A DNA stretch of 6,196 nucleotides. Source: Thermococcus sp. GTDB taxonomy: Archaea > Methanobacteriota_B > Thermococci > Thermococcales > Thermococcaceae. Under the pieces are notes generated by a model. That model was given only the letters and a program-made list of their open reading frames with translations. It had not been told where the DNA came from and searched no databases. Location of the stretch: the NCBI GenBank assembly GCA_027065835.1, contig JAMONK010000220.1, positions 1-6,196 of the forward strand, read 5' to 3'. The position numbers and the translations under genes were made by a program. Below are positions 5,186 to 6,196 of this stretch, piece by piece; within the stretch, counting starts at the first letter, position 1; each line of letters starts with the position of its first letter.

Positions 5186-6196
5186 ATGGGATGGCTGGAG
5201 AGCTACTTCGAATTTGAACGCTACGACACAAACATGAGGACGGAGGTTCTGGCGGGTATAACGACGTTCATGACGATGGCGTACATCCTATTCGTCAACC
5301 CGCAGATACTGAGCGTCGCTATGGGAAAGGGTGCATTTGACAGTCTTGTCACTGTAACCGCGCTCTCGGCGGGGATAACCACGATAATAATGGCCCTTTA
5401 CGCCAGAAAGCCTTTCGCCCTCGCGCCTGGAATGGGTCTGAACGGCTACTTTGCGTACAGCGTCGTTAAGGGGATGGGGTACAGCTGGCAGGTTGCGCTT
5501 GCGGCGGTTTTCGTGGAGGGTATAGTGTTCATGATCCTGAGCGTGACCAAGGTCAGGAGCGCGATAATCCACGCGATCCCACTAAGCCAGAAATACGCGG
5601 TTGGTGCTGGAATCGGTCTCTTTCTGACGTTCATAGGGCTCAACGATATCGGACTTATAAGTGCCACAACTTCGGGCGGAGTCCTTCAATTCACGGGACT
5701 GCATGCACAGGTCCTCTCCACCAAAGCGGGGCTTCTTTTCTTCTTTGGGTTGTTCTTAACGGGGATACTGATCGCCATGCGCGTAAAGGGGGCACTTCTG
5801 ATCTCGATACTGACCACCAGCATCTTAGGTTGGGTTACAAAAGCGGCCCCCTGGCCTCACACGCTGTTCTCGGCGCCAACCCTCAGCTATACGTTCATGA
5901 AAATGGACATCCATGGACTTCTAAACGTTGGGGCCCTGGGGGTCATCTTCGCCTTCTTCATGGTTGATTTCTTCGACACCCTCGGAACGGTGACGGGGTT
6001 GAGTGCCAAAGCCGGCTACCTCACAAAGGAGGGAAAGATCCCGGATGCGGAGAAGATCCTCCTAACGGACGCCATAGGCACTACATTGGGTGCGGTTCTG
6101 GGAACCTCAACGGTCACCACGTACATCGAGAGCGCCGCCGGAATCGAGGAAGGCGGAAGAAGCGGAATGACCGCATTGATCACGGGCGCCCTTTTC
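5186..6196 (+). CDS. NCS2 family (AzgA-like) purine permease, 3' end missing
   Basis: The first 337 residues are in the window and the frame is open to the right edge. AzgA-like proteins are usually about 430-450 residues, so roughly 100 are missing. The family takes up nucleobases such as hypoxanthine, guanine or adenine with protons across the cytoplasmic membrane. The translation begins MGWLESYFEFERYDTNMRTE and shows the family's early motif TTFMTMAYILFVNPQIL (26-42), ALAPGMGLNGYFAY (78-91), the substrate-site helix VDFFDTLGTVTG (260-271) and GTSTVTTYIESAAGIEEGG (306-324). The acidic residues D264 and E315 lie in the two regions that form the nucleobase site in this superfamily. Start ATG 5186 has a GGAGG at 5174-5178. 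The gene has its own promoter and is separated by 88 nt from the ABC operon, so it is probably regulated independently. The family is secure; the exact base transported is not. Confidence 0.93.
   Translation, partial: MGWLESYFEFERYDTNMRTEVLAGITTFMTMAYILFVNPQILSVAMGKGAFDSLVTVTALSAGITTIIMALYARKPFALAPGMGLNGYFAYSVVKGMGYSWQVALAAVFVEGIVFMILSVTKVRSAIIHAIPLSQKYAVGAGIGLFLTFIGLNDIGLISATTSGGVLQFTGLHAQVLSTKAGLLFFFGLFLTGILIAMRVKGALLISILTTSILGWVTKAAPWPHTLFSAPTLSYTFMKMDIHGLLNVGALGVIFAFFMVDFFDTLGTVTGLSAKAGYLTKEGKIPDAEKILLTDAIGTTLGAVLGTSTVTTYIESAAGIEEGGRSGMTALITGALF

Noticed and set aside
5288..5667. Minus-strand open frames opposite the NCS2 permease
   Set aside because: The plus strand carries conserved AzgA-family motifs through this region, so these are shadows.

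Overview
The window looks like the chromosome of a hyperthermophilic archaeon of the Thermococcales (Thermococcus/Pyrococcus type). The grounds are archaeal TATA-box promoters (GCTTATAAA, GCTTTAAAA), a Shine-Dalgarno of the GGAGGTGAT type, one apparently leaderless start, very short spacers, lysine/glutamate/arginine-rich proteins with few cysteines, and an archaeal endonuclease IV-like protein. This is inferred from sequence style and recalled families, not from a database search. All six genes lie on the + strand.

Layout. (1) Positions 2-451: 3' part of a small membrane protein of unknown function, cut by the window edge. (2) 429-1487: a 352-residue, highly charged coiled-coil protein of unknown function, starting at TTG inside the end of gene 1 (23 bp overlap). 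(3) 1528-2373: an endonuclease IV-like TIM-barrel metalloprotein (nfo-like) with its own promoter, whose TATA region abuts the stop codon of gene 2 and is followed by a clean 16-bp palindrome. (4) 2477-4102: a 541-residue ABC importer permease with two fused inner-membrane domains, probably translated from a leaderless mRNA. (5) 4096-5097: its ATPase, overlapping the permease by 7 nt. (6) 5186-6196: start of an NCS2/AzgA-type purine permease, cut by the right window edge, with an A/T-rich promoter enclosed by a 9-bp inverted repeat.

How the genes work together. Genes 1-2 look like one translationally coupled unit. Genes 4-5 form one ABC import machine (ferric-iron/thiamine/spermidine-type architecture), but no substrate-binding protein is present in the window. 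Genes 3 and 6 appear to be single transcription units with their own promoters. The known-family genes are ordinary core or transport functions. The least explained material is the membrane/coiled-coil pair at the left edge and the two symmetric promoter elements (1496-1511 and 5102-5145). I see no CRISPR array, insertion sequence, rRNA or tRNA gene, and no gene-free stretch longer than about 105 bases.
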